Assembly (NCBI RefSeq): GCF_900302505.1
Contig: NZ_OMOJ01000008.1
Span: 43,373-107,372, forward strand
DNA length: 64,000 nucleotides
Direction of reading: 5' to 3'
Source: Pseudoprimorskyibacter insulae
GTDB lineage: Bacteria > Pseudomonadota > Alphaproteobacteria > Rhodobacterales > Rhodobacteraceae
Positions 56,194 to 63,873 of the stretch are shown here, one piece after another. Made by a program: the position numbers and the translations under genes. The notes under the pieces were generated by a model that made no database searches, was not told where the DNA came from, and was given only the letters and a program-made list of their open reading frames with translations. Within the stretch, counting starts at the first letter, position 1. Every line of letters begins with the position of its first letter.

Positions 56194-57521
56194 TCCTCGT
56201 TGGCAATCAACGCGGCGGGGCGCGGGACTTGGCGCGGCATCTTTTGAAGGATGAGAATGAGCGCGTTACCGTGCATGACATACGCGGCTTTGCGGCAAAT
56301 GATCTGTTGGGCGCGTTTCAAGAAAGCCATGCCATCAGTCGCGGCACAAAGTGCAAACAGCATTTGTTTTCCTTGTCGTTGAACCCGCCCAAAGATGCGG
56401 ACGCCTCGCCCGAAGATTTTGAGGATGCGGTTGCCCGCGTCGAAAAATCCCTTGGCCTGACCAACCAGCCCCGCGCCATTGTTTTCCATGAGAAGAAAGG
56501 CGCGGATGGGCAAACGCGCCGCCATGCGCACGCCGTATGGTGTCGGATCGACATCGAGAACATGAAGGCGGTGCAGCTTTCGTTTTCGCATTCCAAACTG
56601 CAAGACGTGGCGAGAGAGCTATACCGTGATCACGGCTGGCAGATGCCGCGAGGGTTTGTGCGGCATGAAGAACGTGATCCGCGTAATTTCTCCCTTTCGG
56701 AATGGCAGCAATGCAAACGCGCCGAACGTGACCCCGCCAAAACCAAAGAGATATTCCAAGATGCTTGGGCGGTAAGCGATAGCCGCGCTGCCTTGGCGCA
56801 AGCCCTGCGGGCGCATGGCTTTGTGCTGGCGCGCGGAGATCGGCGCGGCGCTATCGCAGTCGATTATAAGGGTGAGACCTACGCAGTCTCCCGCTATGTC
56901 GGCATCAAAGCGAAGCAGGTGCGCGACCGTCTGGGCGATTTATCCACCCTGCCCGATGTCGCCACCGCGCAAAACGAGGCGGCGCAGGATGTGCAAACCC
57001 GCCTTGATGAACTGCGCCGTGAGGAAGAACGCCACAAAGCCGAAGAAGCAGCTCGTCAAAAAGAAGAACAATCCTGCCTCCGCGCCCGTCAGGTTCGGGA
57101 GGCAGCGCAATTGCACCAAGCCCAACAAAAGCGGGAGCGTGAGGCACAAATCGCCCGAAACGCCAAAATCCGCACAGGCTGGCGCGGCCTCATAGACCGG
57201 ATCACTGGACAGCGACGCAAAACGCTCGAAGATAACGCCCGCGCTCAGGAACAAGCCCTCCAACGCGATGAACAAGAACGCCGAGCCGCAGCCGCTCGCC
57301 AAGTGCAACAATTGGCGCAAACTCAATCCCGCGCCCAAGCCACACAACAAAAACGCGCAAACACCATCAAAGAACTACGCGACGACTTCAACGCCCTAGA
57401 AGCCTCCAAAAAAGCCGAACGCCAACGCGCCAAAGAAGCCTTCATACGAGACCGCAAAAACCGCACCACCCGCCCCAAACGCCGCAACAGAGCGCGTGAT
57501 GGGCCGAACTTGGAGCGGTGA
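56190..57521 (+). CDS. Relaxase/mobilisation nuclease (MOBP-like)
   Basis: 443 residues. The N-terminal relaxase domain (about 1-200) shows NQRGGARDLARHLLKDENERV, the histidine motif in RRHAHAVWCRIDIENMKAVQLSFSHSKLQDVARELYRDHG (H-x-H), and no clear N-terminal tyrosine near residue 20, which in related MOBP relaxases is the nicking residue. The C-terminal half is an E/Q/R-rich coiled coil (residues about 265-440). It nicks at oriT to start conjugative transfer in trans with a helper plasmid or ICE. No T4SS or coupling-protein gene is present. Confidence 0.85.
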   Translation: MILVGNQRGGARDLARHLLKDENERVTVHDIRGFAANDLLGAFQESHAISRGTKCKQHLFSLSLNPPKDADASPEDFEDAVARVEKSLGLTNQPRAIVFHEKKGADGQTRRHAHAVWCRIDIENMKAVQLSFSHSKLQDVARELYRDHGWQMPRGFVRHEERDPRNFSLSEWQQCKRAERDPAKTKEIFQDAWAVSDSRAALAQALRAHGFVLARGDRRGAIAVDYKGETYAVSRYVGIKAKQVRDRLGDLSTLPDVATAQNEAAQDVQTRLDELRREEERHKAEEAARQKEEQSCLRARQVREAAQLHQAQQKREREAQIARNAKIRTGWRGLIDRITGQRRKTLEDNARAQEQALQRDEQERRAAAARQVQQLAQTQSRAQATQQKRANTIKELRDDFNALEASKKAERQRAKEAFIRDRKNRTTRPKRRNRARDGPNLER

Positions 57522-57925
57522 TCGCGCGTAAAAGTTTGACAAATTGCCAAATTATATTGCATATATGGAATATGATCAAATTATTGGAGTACTTTAAAAA
57601 TACAAGTAAGCGGTTGAAGCTGTTCACAGAGTTTCAAAACTCAAATCCTTGGCAAACGAATAATATCGCAAAAATAGACCCCAATAAGCTAAACAGACGC
57701 CAACGTTTAGAACTGTTTGAAGAGTTTCAATTCTCAATTCACAGGTCGCCGACCGGGGTAGTTGACATAGAATCCATACAATTAGTACGCAAGTTCTCAA
57801 CCGCTCCAACTGACTCAGACGCACAGCGAGAGGGTGAAAGAAGAATTATTGCACACCTCAATAGCGGCAATAGAGACATGGCAACACTCGCGGCAGGAAG
57901 CTTGCTCAACTTCGAATACCCCTAG
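57518..57925 (+). CDS. Uncharacterised AT-rich ORF after the relaxase
   Basis: Up to 135 residues, with a GTG start overlapping the relaxase stop (GTGA); an internal ATG at 57572 is possible. Codon use is much more AT-rich than the relaxase. Sequence features: YFKNTSKRLKLFTEFQNSNPWQTNN then LNRRQRLELFEEFQFSIHRSPTG, an internal repeat of (K/R)LxLFxEFQ(N/F)S spaced by about 37 residues. No family recognised. Confidence 0.5.
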   Translation: MIARKSLTNCQIILHIWNMIKLLEYFKNTSKRLKLFTEFQNSNPWQTNNIAKIDPNKLNRRQRLELFEEFQFSIHRSPTGVVDIESIQLVRKFSTAPTDSDAQREGERRIIAHLNSGNRDMATLAAGSLLNFEYP

Positions 57926-57935
57926 GGCTTTTCTT

Positions 57936-58748
57936 CTACGCTTTCCCTTCCGAGCTGGTGGAAAACAAATCGTCTACTTTTATTTCAACACCTGTTGAAC
58001 CTTCGATTTTTTCCCGCAGCCATTTGTAGTCAACATCACTGGCAATCACGCTAGTGAGGTACTTTTTCACCCATTCGTCACCATATTTTAGCTCGAAACG
58101 CTTTGCTTTACCGTCGGGTATCCTAATTCCCTCTTGGCGAAATGTCTCTCCGCTTCCTTCCGTGGAAATCGATGCTTCAAGATATCTGGGAGCCGCTCGA
58201 AAGAAATCGGTTGGAACAAACTTACCATTTGAGAATCCACGCTTGCCTTGGTAATTCTCGCCGTTAAAGTCAAAGAAATTCAAATACCTAACAATCGGAC
58301 CTGATGTGCGGAGATGCGCTACTTCAGAGATTGTTCTGAACGTCCCAAGGCTTTCAGTCAATCTTGTCGTCACGACCACGGTTTCTTGATTGTCGATGGA
58401 GTACTTTATCAGCGCGACACCCGGATAAAAAAGTGAGTTATCGCTACCAATATGCTCACCCGGACGCGTATGAAGAAGCCAATGCCCTTCAACATGTTTT
58501 GCCCCCATTACAAACTTCCTAACACGATATTTTCTCAAAAGGTACATGGAAACGAAGCGAACTAGCGCCCCCCCTAATATCGCAATTGTAATGCTGAACA
58601 CTTCAAGGACGACGCCACTTGTTAGTTGCGTGTCCGGAAAAAAAGGAAAACTCAGTGTTTTGCCTGATAAACTCTTGCCAAATGCGTAGATTAAAAGCGA
58701 AGCGGCAGAAATTAAACCAACGAGCAAATTAGACAACCTCTGTGTCAT
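57936..58748 (-). CDS. Two-TM membrane protein with predicted lipocalin-like beta-barrel (Cap15-like?)
   Basis: 270 residues from the ATG at 58746-58748 (GAGG upstream). Two N-terminal transmembrane helices (LLVGLISAASLLIYAFG and VFSITIAILGGALVRFVSM) are followed by a cytosolic beta-rich domain opening with KHVEGHWLLHTRPGEH, then FYPGVALIKYSI, ISEVAHLRTSGPIVRYLNFFDFN and RYLEASIST. The order (xGxW, YxGxxxI, SxxAxL, LxYxFxN, Y/L-G) resembles the Cap15 CBASS effector domain, a two-TM protein with a cyclic-nucleotide-sensing beta-barrel. No CD-NTase gene is seen nearby. The fold match is my inference. Confidence 0.55.
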   Translation of the reverse strand: MTQRLSNLLVGLISAASLLIYAFGKSLSGKTLSFPFFPDTQLTSGVVLEVFSITIAILGGALVRFVSMYLLRKYRVRKFVMGAKHVEGHWLLHTRPGEHIGSDNSLFYPGVALIKYSIDNQETVVVTTRLTESLGTFRTISEVAHLRTSGPIVRYLNFFDFNGENYQGKRGFSNGKFVPTDFFRAAPRYLEASISTEGSGETFRQEGIRIPDGKAKRFELKYGDEWVKKYLTSVIASDVDYKWLREKIEGSTGVEIKVDDLFSTSSEGKA

Positions 58749-59075
58749 GTGAATCCTCAAAATTGCTTTTTTCAAATTCCGTAGAGAGCATAACCTGCCA
58801 TCCAACGCTATTTCAACTGGATCATCCAAGTGCCAGCAGGGGGTATGCAACAGGGGGCGGCACGCCTCCTTTGCCGAGGACGGCGGAGCCGCCCGCAGTA
58901 CAAGATGCGGCGTAACACGCCGCACATCTTGCGTGTTCTCTTATCTATGAAGGACATACGCCACAGGCTCTGTAACACATTCGGCGAAGTGTATTACACG
59001 TAGTCGCGTAACGCACTCCGATCTCACCCAAGACTGCCATGACAGTCATCGTGCGATTGCTCACCTGCTACCCAG
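58749..59075. other. Structured GC-rich intergenic region between the TM-barrel and GHKL genes
   Basis: 327 bp with no gene. It contains several inverted repeats: GGGCGGC/GCCGCCC (58855-58894), TGCGGCGT/ACGCCGCA (58906-58924) extended by CAAGA/TCTTG with a 2-nt bulge, and TGTAACAC/GTGTATTACA (58971-58998). Candidates are an oriT, a terminator of the GHKL gene, or regulatory RNA. Confidence 0.6.
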
Positions 59076-60827
59076 TCAACTTGTCAGTTGTTTCAATATC
59101 CAGTCAATTTCAGAGCGCGAACTTGCAATCCGGCTTTCATAGCTCTCTACAACAACACCTTCTGCCAACGACGCGACCTCAGGATTTCGCTTCTTGCCAA
59201 TGATGATGACGTCAATTCTGGCATCAGAAGGAAGTAATGGTCGCAGACCATCACGGTAGTCTTCTGCCTGAGAGATTTCCTTTCTACCGATCACCTTGTC
59301 GGGTCGTTTGAATTCAATCAAAAGATACTGGCCTGAGATGCTACCACCGAGGAAAAGATCTGGCCGCTTATCTGCCCGCTTGCCTTTGTATTTTGAACCT
59401 AAATAGTCAGACACGATCCTTCGGAAGGTTTGGTTTGTCGCAATCAGCGTTTTGTCCATCCCGAAGACCCAAAGGTTCCTTTCAAGTGCGGTGTGCATCG
59501 CTGCTTCCGTAGTCTTTTGATCGCGCGCAAGACTGTGAAGATGGGTGAGAAACATGTCGCGGTTACGGGCTTGTGATCCAATATTTGCGAGTTCCAGCAA
59601 ACCGAAGCTGTCAAGCGCATCTGCAAAGTCTTGAACCTCACCGTTTGACGCTTTGTTGATTTGATCGAGAACCGCCCAATATCCGTCCAACTCCATAGCA
59701 TCCAGCGCAACGTCGATAATCACGGCAATCTTATCGTCGGACTCCCCATAGAAGCGGCCAAGTATCTTCTCGATAGCTTGCTGGGCCGATGCTCTCCTGT
59801 TTTCAGGAAGTTTCTCAAGCCGCTGCTTGATTTTTCGTTGGAGCCGTGCCTTCTGCGCGGAAATTTGCTTTGAGTGCGTTTGCGAAAGTGCCACTTTAAC
59901 CTTTTCGCGGACGAATGAAGCAACCTGCTCCAACACTTTGCTACTTTGGTTCAAGTCGCCCCAATCGGCAGTGACTAAACCCGCAACTTCTTCTATCTCG
60001 ACTTCGCCCGCGACCTGTTTCAGCAATTTAGGCGGTATCTCCGGGTCATCATCCAAACCGAAATACGATGGTCGACCCACGATCTTGCCATCGACGCGAA
60101 GGCTTATCCCTGGATCCTTCATTTTTGACTTTTCATCTGTGATGGTGAAACGCAGCTTCGCGCCTTCGGGACCTGCAATCCCTGTTGCGTCTTCGTAGTG
60201 GCCAGGCAAATCGCGAAACCCGACGCTATCACCATCTACAAAAATTTGAAATTCAGGATTTCGGCCATACTCACGAAAAAGCAGGCGTTTCAATTCGTGT
60301 GGCCTCGGGAAGTTAAGGCTTTGATCCAAGTCGGTTAGCGTAATTTGCGTTCCTGTTTTCTCAGAAGCCTCAGCAATGACTTCAAAATTTAATGGCACAC
60401 GTTCAAGGTCACCTTTGTGCTCCGTAAGGATTTTTTTGTCTAACTCCAAACGACATGTTGAAGTCTCATGCCATGACGTCAGGAGCATTTTTGATGCCAC
60501 CGTCAGACCTGCAAATTTACCGATACCCTTGCGCCCTTTTAGCCTTCGCTTGAATTTCGAAGAAACCTGCTTCCCGCCAGCGCGTTTGTCGCGCGCAATC
60601 TTAAGGTACTCAGACCGAATTTGTGCCTCATTCATGCCCATACCGTTGTCGCGCACGATGATCGCATCTTGGGTCATAGGCTTTGGAAGGCTTACATCTA
60701 CTCTAATTGCATCTGCATCCCAAGCATTGTCGATCAACTCTTTCAATGCCTGTTCACTTGAGCGGTATGTTTCGCCCAAAAGGCGGGCAAGTTGCGGGTC
60801 AACTTGGAAGTATGCGGAATCGGACAT
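59076..60827 (-). CDS. GHKL ATPase fused to a PD-(D/E)xK (Shedu/NucS-like) nuclease domain
   Basis: 583 residues. N-terminal Hsp90/MutL/MORC-type ATPase: ALKELIDNAWDADA (N box, E30, N34), IIVRDNGMGM (G1, D60) and KGRKGIGKFAG (G2, near 101). A helical middle (about 330-465, rich in Lys/Arg) follows. The C-terminal domain carries RPDLFLGG (D490), YLLIEFKRPD (E505, K507) and KEISQAEDYRDGL (Q520), the D...ExK...Q set of a restriction-type nuclease. GHKL-nuclease proteins are proposed phage-defence proteins. Neighbours are a relaxase module, a TM-barrel gene and a serine recombinase. The substrate is unknown. Confidence 0.8.
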   Translation of the reverse strand: MSDSAYFQVDPQLARLLGETYRSSEQALKELIDNAWDADAIRVDVSLPKPMTQDAIIVRDNGMGMNEAQIRSEYLKIARDKRAGGKQVSSKFKRRLKGRKGIGKFAGLTVASKMLLTSWHETSTCRLELDKKILTEHKGDLERVPLNFEVIAEASEKTGTQITLTDLDQSLNFPRPHELKRLLFREYGRNPEFQIFVDGDSVGFRDLPGHYEDATGIAGPEGAKLRFTITDEKSKMKDPGISLRVDGKIVGRPSYFGLDDDPEIPPKLLKQVAGEVEIEEVAGLVTADWGDLNQSSKVLEQVASFVREKVKVALSQTHSKQISAQKARLQRKIKQRLEKLPENRRASAQQAIEKILGRFYGESDDKIAVIIDVALDAMELDGYWAVLDQINKASNGEVQDFADALDSFGLLELANIGSQARNRDMFLTHLHSLARDQKTTEAAMHTALERNLWVFGMDKTLIATNQTFRRIVSDYLGSKYKGKRADKRPDLFLGGSISGQYLLIEFKRPDKVIGRKEISQAEDYRDGLRPLLPSDARIDVIIIGKKRNPEVASLAEGVVVESYESRIASSRSEIDWILKQLTS

Positions 60828-60922
60828 ATTACAAATCTACTACAAGTTGCTATCATGGTGAACACTGAAACTAAACATGGTGTAAAATGGCATGCCGTGA
60901 GATATCATGAATTGCTGTGCAG

Positions 60923-60985
60923 AGGCGCAAAGCGACGGGACGCTCTCACGAGCGTACTTCTCATAACTTAGAATGCTCTGCGCCT
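60923..60985. repeat. Nested inverted repeats downstream of the recombinase
   Basis: AGGCGCAAAGC (60923-60933) is the near-complement of GCTCTGCGCCT (60975-60985), enclosing a perfect hairpin ACGCTC-TCAC-GAGCGT (60940-60955). It lies between the GHKL start and the 53-residue ORF. Could be a res-type or other recombination site, an oriT fragment or a terminator for the recombinase unit. Confidence 0.55.
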
Positions 60986-60995
60986 TCGCAACAGT

Positions 60996-61157
60996 CTACT
61001 TTTGCGTCTGTTTCCCCGAACAATTCCATTGATCGTGCGCCCAAGCTTCAACCGTGCGCAAGAACTCAGCTCGAATGATCGGATCACGAACTGCCGAATA
61101 GGCGCATTTGAGACGGAATAATTCGGCTTCGGTAATACCGTAGATAGTTTTACTCAT
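60996..61157 (-). CDS. 53-residue ORF translationally coupled to the serine recombinase
   Basis: ATG at 61155-61157 lies inside the last codons of the recombinase (8-bp overlap) and has AAAGGAAAATT upstream. Protein: MSKTIYGITEAELFRLKCAY, then SAVRDPIIRAEF, LRTVEAWAHDQW, ending CSGKQTQK. It looks like a small alpha-helical acidic-basic domain and not a frame artefact, because it ends soon after a polar tail. Function unknown; perhaps a regulator of the recombinase. Confidence 0.55.
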   Translation of the reverse strand: MSKTIYGITEAELFRLKCAYSAVRDPIIRAEFLRTVEAWAHDQWNCSGKQTQK

Positions 61158-61869
61158 AGCAATTTTCCTTTTTTTTTCGGGTGACTGGGTAATTTAATCC
61201 ATGCTGATGAAAAGCGCGCTCCAGCGTGGAGCGGGCGACACCGAATGCGGTTGCAACGGCTTGTGTGGGTTCGCCGGATTCCACCGCAAGATAGGCTGCT
61301 AAAACTTGTGCTTCATCCAGCATGCGAGGCCTGCCCAGCTTTGCGCCACGCTTCCTTGCAGCGGCCAACCCTTCGCGGGTCCGGCGCGAAATAATGCGGC
61401 GCTCAAACTGAGCGAAGGCAGCGAGCAGCGTATAAAACAACTCTCCTTCCGGCGTGGTGGTATCGACTTGTAACGACAGGATGCGGAAGGCGACGTTGCG
61501 GTTTCTTAGATCAGCGGCTGTGAGCATCGCGTCGACCGATGATCGGAACGCCCGATCTAAATCCAGAACAATGAATGTGTCGCCGGGGCGCAGGGAGCGC
61601 ATGACCTTTTCAAAGACTGGACGTGCGTCGGCAACGGCGGAGACATGCTCTATGTGTAGGGCATCGCATTCGAGGCGCAGGGCTTCGGTTTGACGATCTG
61701 TGGCCTGCGCGCGAGTGGAGACACGGATATAACCATGGCGACGGGCTTTGGTGCTAGCGCTTGTGCGAAAATGATCCTTTCCGCGCACTCTTGTTTTCGG
61801 CTCAACCTGCGGAGAGCGAGGCTTGCAAAGCCCCGCATTCCTTGGGTTTGTATTTATCTCTGTTTCCAT
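61150..61869 (-). CDS. Serine recombinase (resolvase/invertase family)
   Basis: 239 residues from the ATG at 61867-61869. Catalytic domain: HGYIRVSTRAQATDRQTEALR (nucleophilic Ser), FIVLDLDRAFRSSVDAML (Arg cluster, DRAFRS), LLAAFAQFERRIISRRTREGLAAARKRGAKLGRP. The C-terminal HTH is AYLAVESGEPTQAVATAFGVARSTLERAF. A basic N-terminal extension of about 40 residues is unusual. Small serine recombinases resolve dimers or invert DNA; here it may keep a mobilisable element stable. It shares a 38-bp gap with a divergent gene. Confidence 0.9.
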   Translation of the reverse strand: METEINTNPRNAGLCKPRSPQVEPKTRVRGKDHFRTSASTKARRHGYIRVSTRAQATDRQTEALRLECDALHIEHVSAVADARPVFEKVMRSLRPGDTFIVLDLDRAFRSSVDAMLTAADLRNRNVAFRILSLQVDTTTPEGELFYTLLAAFAQFERRIISRRTREGLAAARKRGAKLGRPRMLDEAQVLAAYLAVESGEPTQAVATAFGVARSTLERAFHQHGLNYPVTRKKKENCYE

Positions 61870-61907
61870 ATGCCGTAAAGACGGCGAATGACAAAAAACC
61901 ATGGATT

Positions 61908-62246
61908 ATGAACAGCATAGCAACGTGGTGTGGGGCAATAGGCGCGATAGCGTTGAACATGATTTACCCACAGGAATCTGTGGCGGAAGGACTCACCGCC
62001 AAAGATTTTTTGGTCTGGGACGAACCTTCCCAAAACAGCTTTCTATTTTCATCGGTAGGGATGGCTGCCGCAATAGCCTCGCAAACCAAGCCTGAGTTAG
62101 CACAGTGTTTAAATGATTGGTATTTCGGAGACAAAACAAACACTCGCAACGGCGAGATACTCGACTTTATGGGGCAATATGGCGGATATCATCCCACCAC
62201 CGTCATTTTGGCAGTTGTCGAAAATGCATGCGGTGAGTTTGGTTAA
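61908..62246 (+). CDS. Small predicted periplasmic protein, uncharacterised
   Basis: 112 residues from the ATG at 61908; an earlier open frame overlaps the divergent recombinase and is rejected. Hydrophobic N-terminus (MNSIATWCGAIGAIALNMIY) may be a signal sequence. The rest carries FLFSSVGMAAAIASQTKPELAQCLNDWYFGD and YHPTTVILAVVENACGEFG, with two cysteines (Cys87-like and Cys109-like by eye) and a C..WY / CG pattern that recalls small periplasmic immunity-type families, which I cannot confirm. Convergent with the next gene. Confidence 0.5.
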   Translation: MNSIATWCGAIGAIALNMIYPQESVAEGLTAKDFLVWDEPSQNSFLFSSVGMAAAIASQTKPELAQCLNDWYFGDKTNTRNGEILDFMGQYGGYHPTTVILAVVENACGEFG

Positions 62247-62248
62247 AG

Positions 62249-63052
62249 CTAACCGCCGATCTTGAGTCGGCCAGTCGGTGCGGTGGATGTGAAATCGTGG
62301 TCTGTTGCAACCTGAACGTCCTTGTTAGAGACGTAGGCGCTGACTTCGGCGGTTAAAGCTGCCTCTATATTTCGTAAATTTTGCTGGATGTCTTCCGCTT
62401 CAACTTCAATTTCCTGCACTCGACTAATAGCGGCGGGCGGGTCTTCGCGGTTTAGCTCGTTTTGCAAATCGCCAAGATCGGCCTCCGCGCGTTTCACATC
62501 AAGGATTGCAGCCTCGGTTTTTGTCTGCTTCTCGCGCAAAGCTACATAGTGCTCATAGCTCGGCTCGTTGCCCATCCATTGAATATGCGCGGCGATTTCA
62601 TTGTCAACGCGCTCACCGTTTTCGTCATAAACCTCCCCGTTCGCATCACGAAAAACCTTGCGACCATCGGGCAAAGTTGGCGCGTCGTCCAATGCCTCTT
62701 TGATATCCAGCGCGATATCCGCCTTTTGCCGCATGAGGCGCTCCAAAATATCATCGGCAAGCTCGAATGTCTCTGTGATGGCCTGCGTGGCAGCGCGATG
62801 CGCGGTGGAATACCCAACATCATTTTCCAAAAGCCATTGCAACGTGCGCGCATGGCGCGCCGCCGCCGAACCTTTCTTCTCCCCTGTCATCGGGTCAATT
62901 TCCTGACGCACGCCATGCCTCTGTATGCGTCCGACATCCGCACCGGACACAGCGTTGTTGTAGTCGTCCTGATCCTGTGTAGCTTCCGCCGTCGCCATGC
63001 GAGCGGAATGGAGCTTATAATCATCACGCGGCGGCTCTATCACATCAACCAT
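62249..63052 (-). CDS. Uncharacterised coiled-coil protein of the mobile region
   Basis: 267 residues, acidic and largely helical. N-terminal part: NNAVSGADVGRIQRHGVRQEIDPMTGEKKGSAAARHARTLQWLLENDVGYSTAHRAAT; C-terminal half has heptad-rich segments (AAILDVKRAEADLGDLQNELNRED, AEDIQQNLRNIEAALTAEVSAYVSNKD). No family I can name. The start at 63050-63052 is preceded by a cluster of hairpins. It may be a structural or mobilisation-linked protein. Confidence 0.6.
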   Translation of the reverse strand: MVDVIEPPRDDYKLHSARMATAEATQDQDDYNNAVSGADVGRIQRHGVRQEIDPMTGEKKGSAAARHARTLQWLLENDVGYSTAHRAATQAITETFELADDILERLMRQKADIALDIKEALDDAPTLPDGRKVFRDANGEVYDENGERVDNEIAAHIQWMGNEPSYEHYVALREKQTKTEAAILDVKRAEADLGDLQNELNREDPPAAISRVQEIEVEAEDIQQNLRNIEAALTAEVSAYVSNKDVQVATDHDFTSTAPTGRLKIGG

Positions 63053-63348
63053 CGAAACCGCCTTTTCGGCGGTGTCCTACCGGACACCGCGTGTGCCTTG
63101 CATTGCAAGGCACACGGTAGAGCCCCAATGATACCCGACCACCCGAATGCATAACTTTATCGCTTAAATTCAATACCATACCCCAAAATTATACACCATT
63201 TTCAACCTATGGTGCAAATAGTGTTCAATCTCAATCAATTGATCTTTCAGTTTAGTTCTGGTTAAAACCGCGTAGAACAAACTCCAAAAAAATGGTTTTT
63301 GTATTCCGACAATAGTGATAATTTCTGCACAGCACGTAAGATCAAAAA
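63053..63348. other. AT-rich stretch with a hairpin cluster
   Basis: The left part carries three hairpins (see 63057-63115). The rest, about 230 bp, is very AT-rich with no ORF and many CAATT/ATTG repeats. Probably a regulatory or replication/transfer site region. Confidence 0.5.
63057..63115. repeat. Cluster of three hairpins, including a 25-bp near-perfect palindrome
   Basis: ACCGCC/GGCGGT (63057-63073), GCGGTGTCC/GGACACCGC with loop TACC (63069-63090), and a 12-bp perfect inverted repeat GTGTGCCTTGCA/TGCAAGGCACAC with one central base (63091-63115). The first two share bases, so they are mutually exclusive alternatives. Located just upstream of the 267-residue gene. Confidence 0.7.
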
Positions 63349-63822
63349 ATGTCTAATTTCTTCGGCTACTTTTTACAGGTACTTGGCCTGCAACAGGGCG
63401 CAGCACATCATGTTGGCTCGCTCCGTCTATCAGCGTCAAAGCTCAACACAGAATTCGAGACGCAACTTCACAAAACGGCACAATTCCTTCAAACTGAGAA
63501 AATCCATCTCCGTCACAGACTCGCAGCAATACCTGAAGATACCGCCGAACCACTTGAGCAGATTGACGGCTTGGTCGGTCAATTGCTTGATGAAATCAGC
63601 CTCGGCCTGCAAACAGCCCAAAACAGCCGTGAAACCATCGAAAAAGCATCTATGTTTTCCTCTGCGCGCCAGTGGGAAGAAGTGATCGCGCTCCTTGAGC
63701 GTCACAAAGGTGCAGCGGAACTCCAAGACCAAAGAGCGAAAAATGCAATCGGTCAGTTTCATCGGATCATAGATGGCACTGTTTCTCAGATCGAACTTGA
63801 CGAAGTTTCACCTTTGGTGTGA
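63349..63822 (+). CDS. Uncharacterised 157-residue protein
   Basis: MSNFFGYFLQVLGLQQGAAH at the start, then a long helical part (KLNTEFETQLHKTAQFLQTEK, EQIDGLVGQLLDEISLGLQTAQNSRETIEKASMF, EEVIALLERHKGAAELQDQRAKNAIGQF). No signal peptide and no recognised domain; it could form a coiled coil. A weak TAAG is the only ribosome-site candidate. The gene is AT-richer than core genes in the window. Ends 52 bp before an IS. Confidence 0.5.
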   Translation: MSNFFGYFLQVLGLQQGAAHHVGSLRLSASKLNTEFETQLHKTAQFLQTEKIHLRHRLAAIPEDTAEPLEQIDGLVGQLLDEISLGLQTAQNSRETIEKASMFSSARQWEEVIALLERHKGAAELQDQRAKNAIGQFHRIIDGTVSQIELDEVSPLV

Positions 63823-63873
63823 CACCCACTGCTTACGCCCCCTTGGCCGATCATCACAACCAATCATGGCTCA

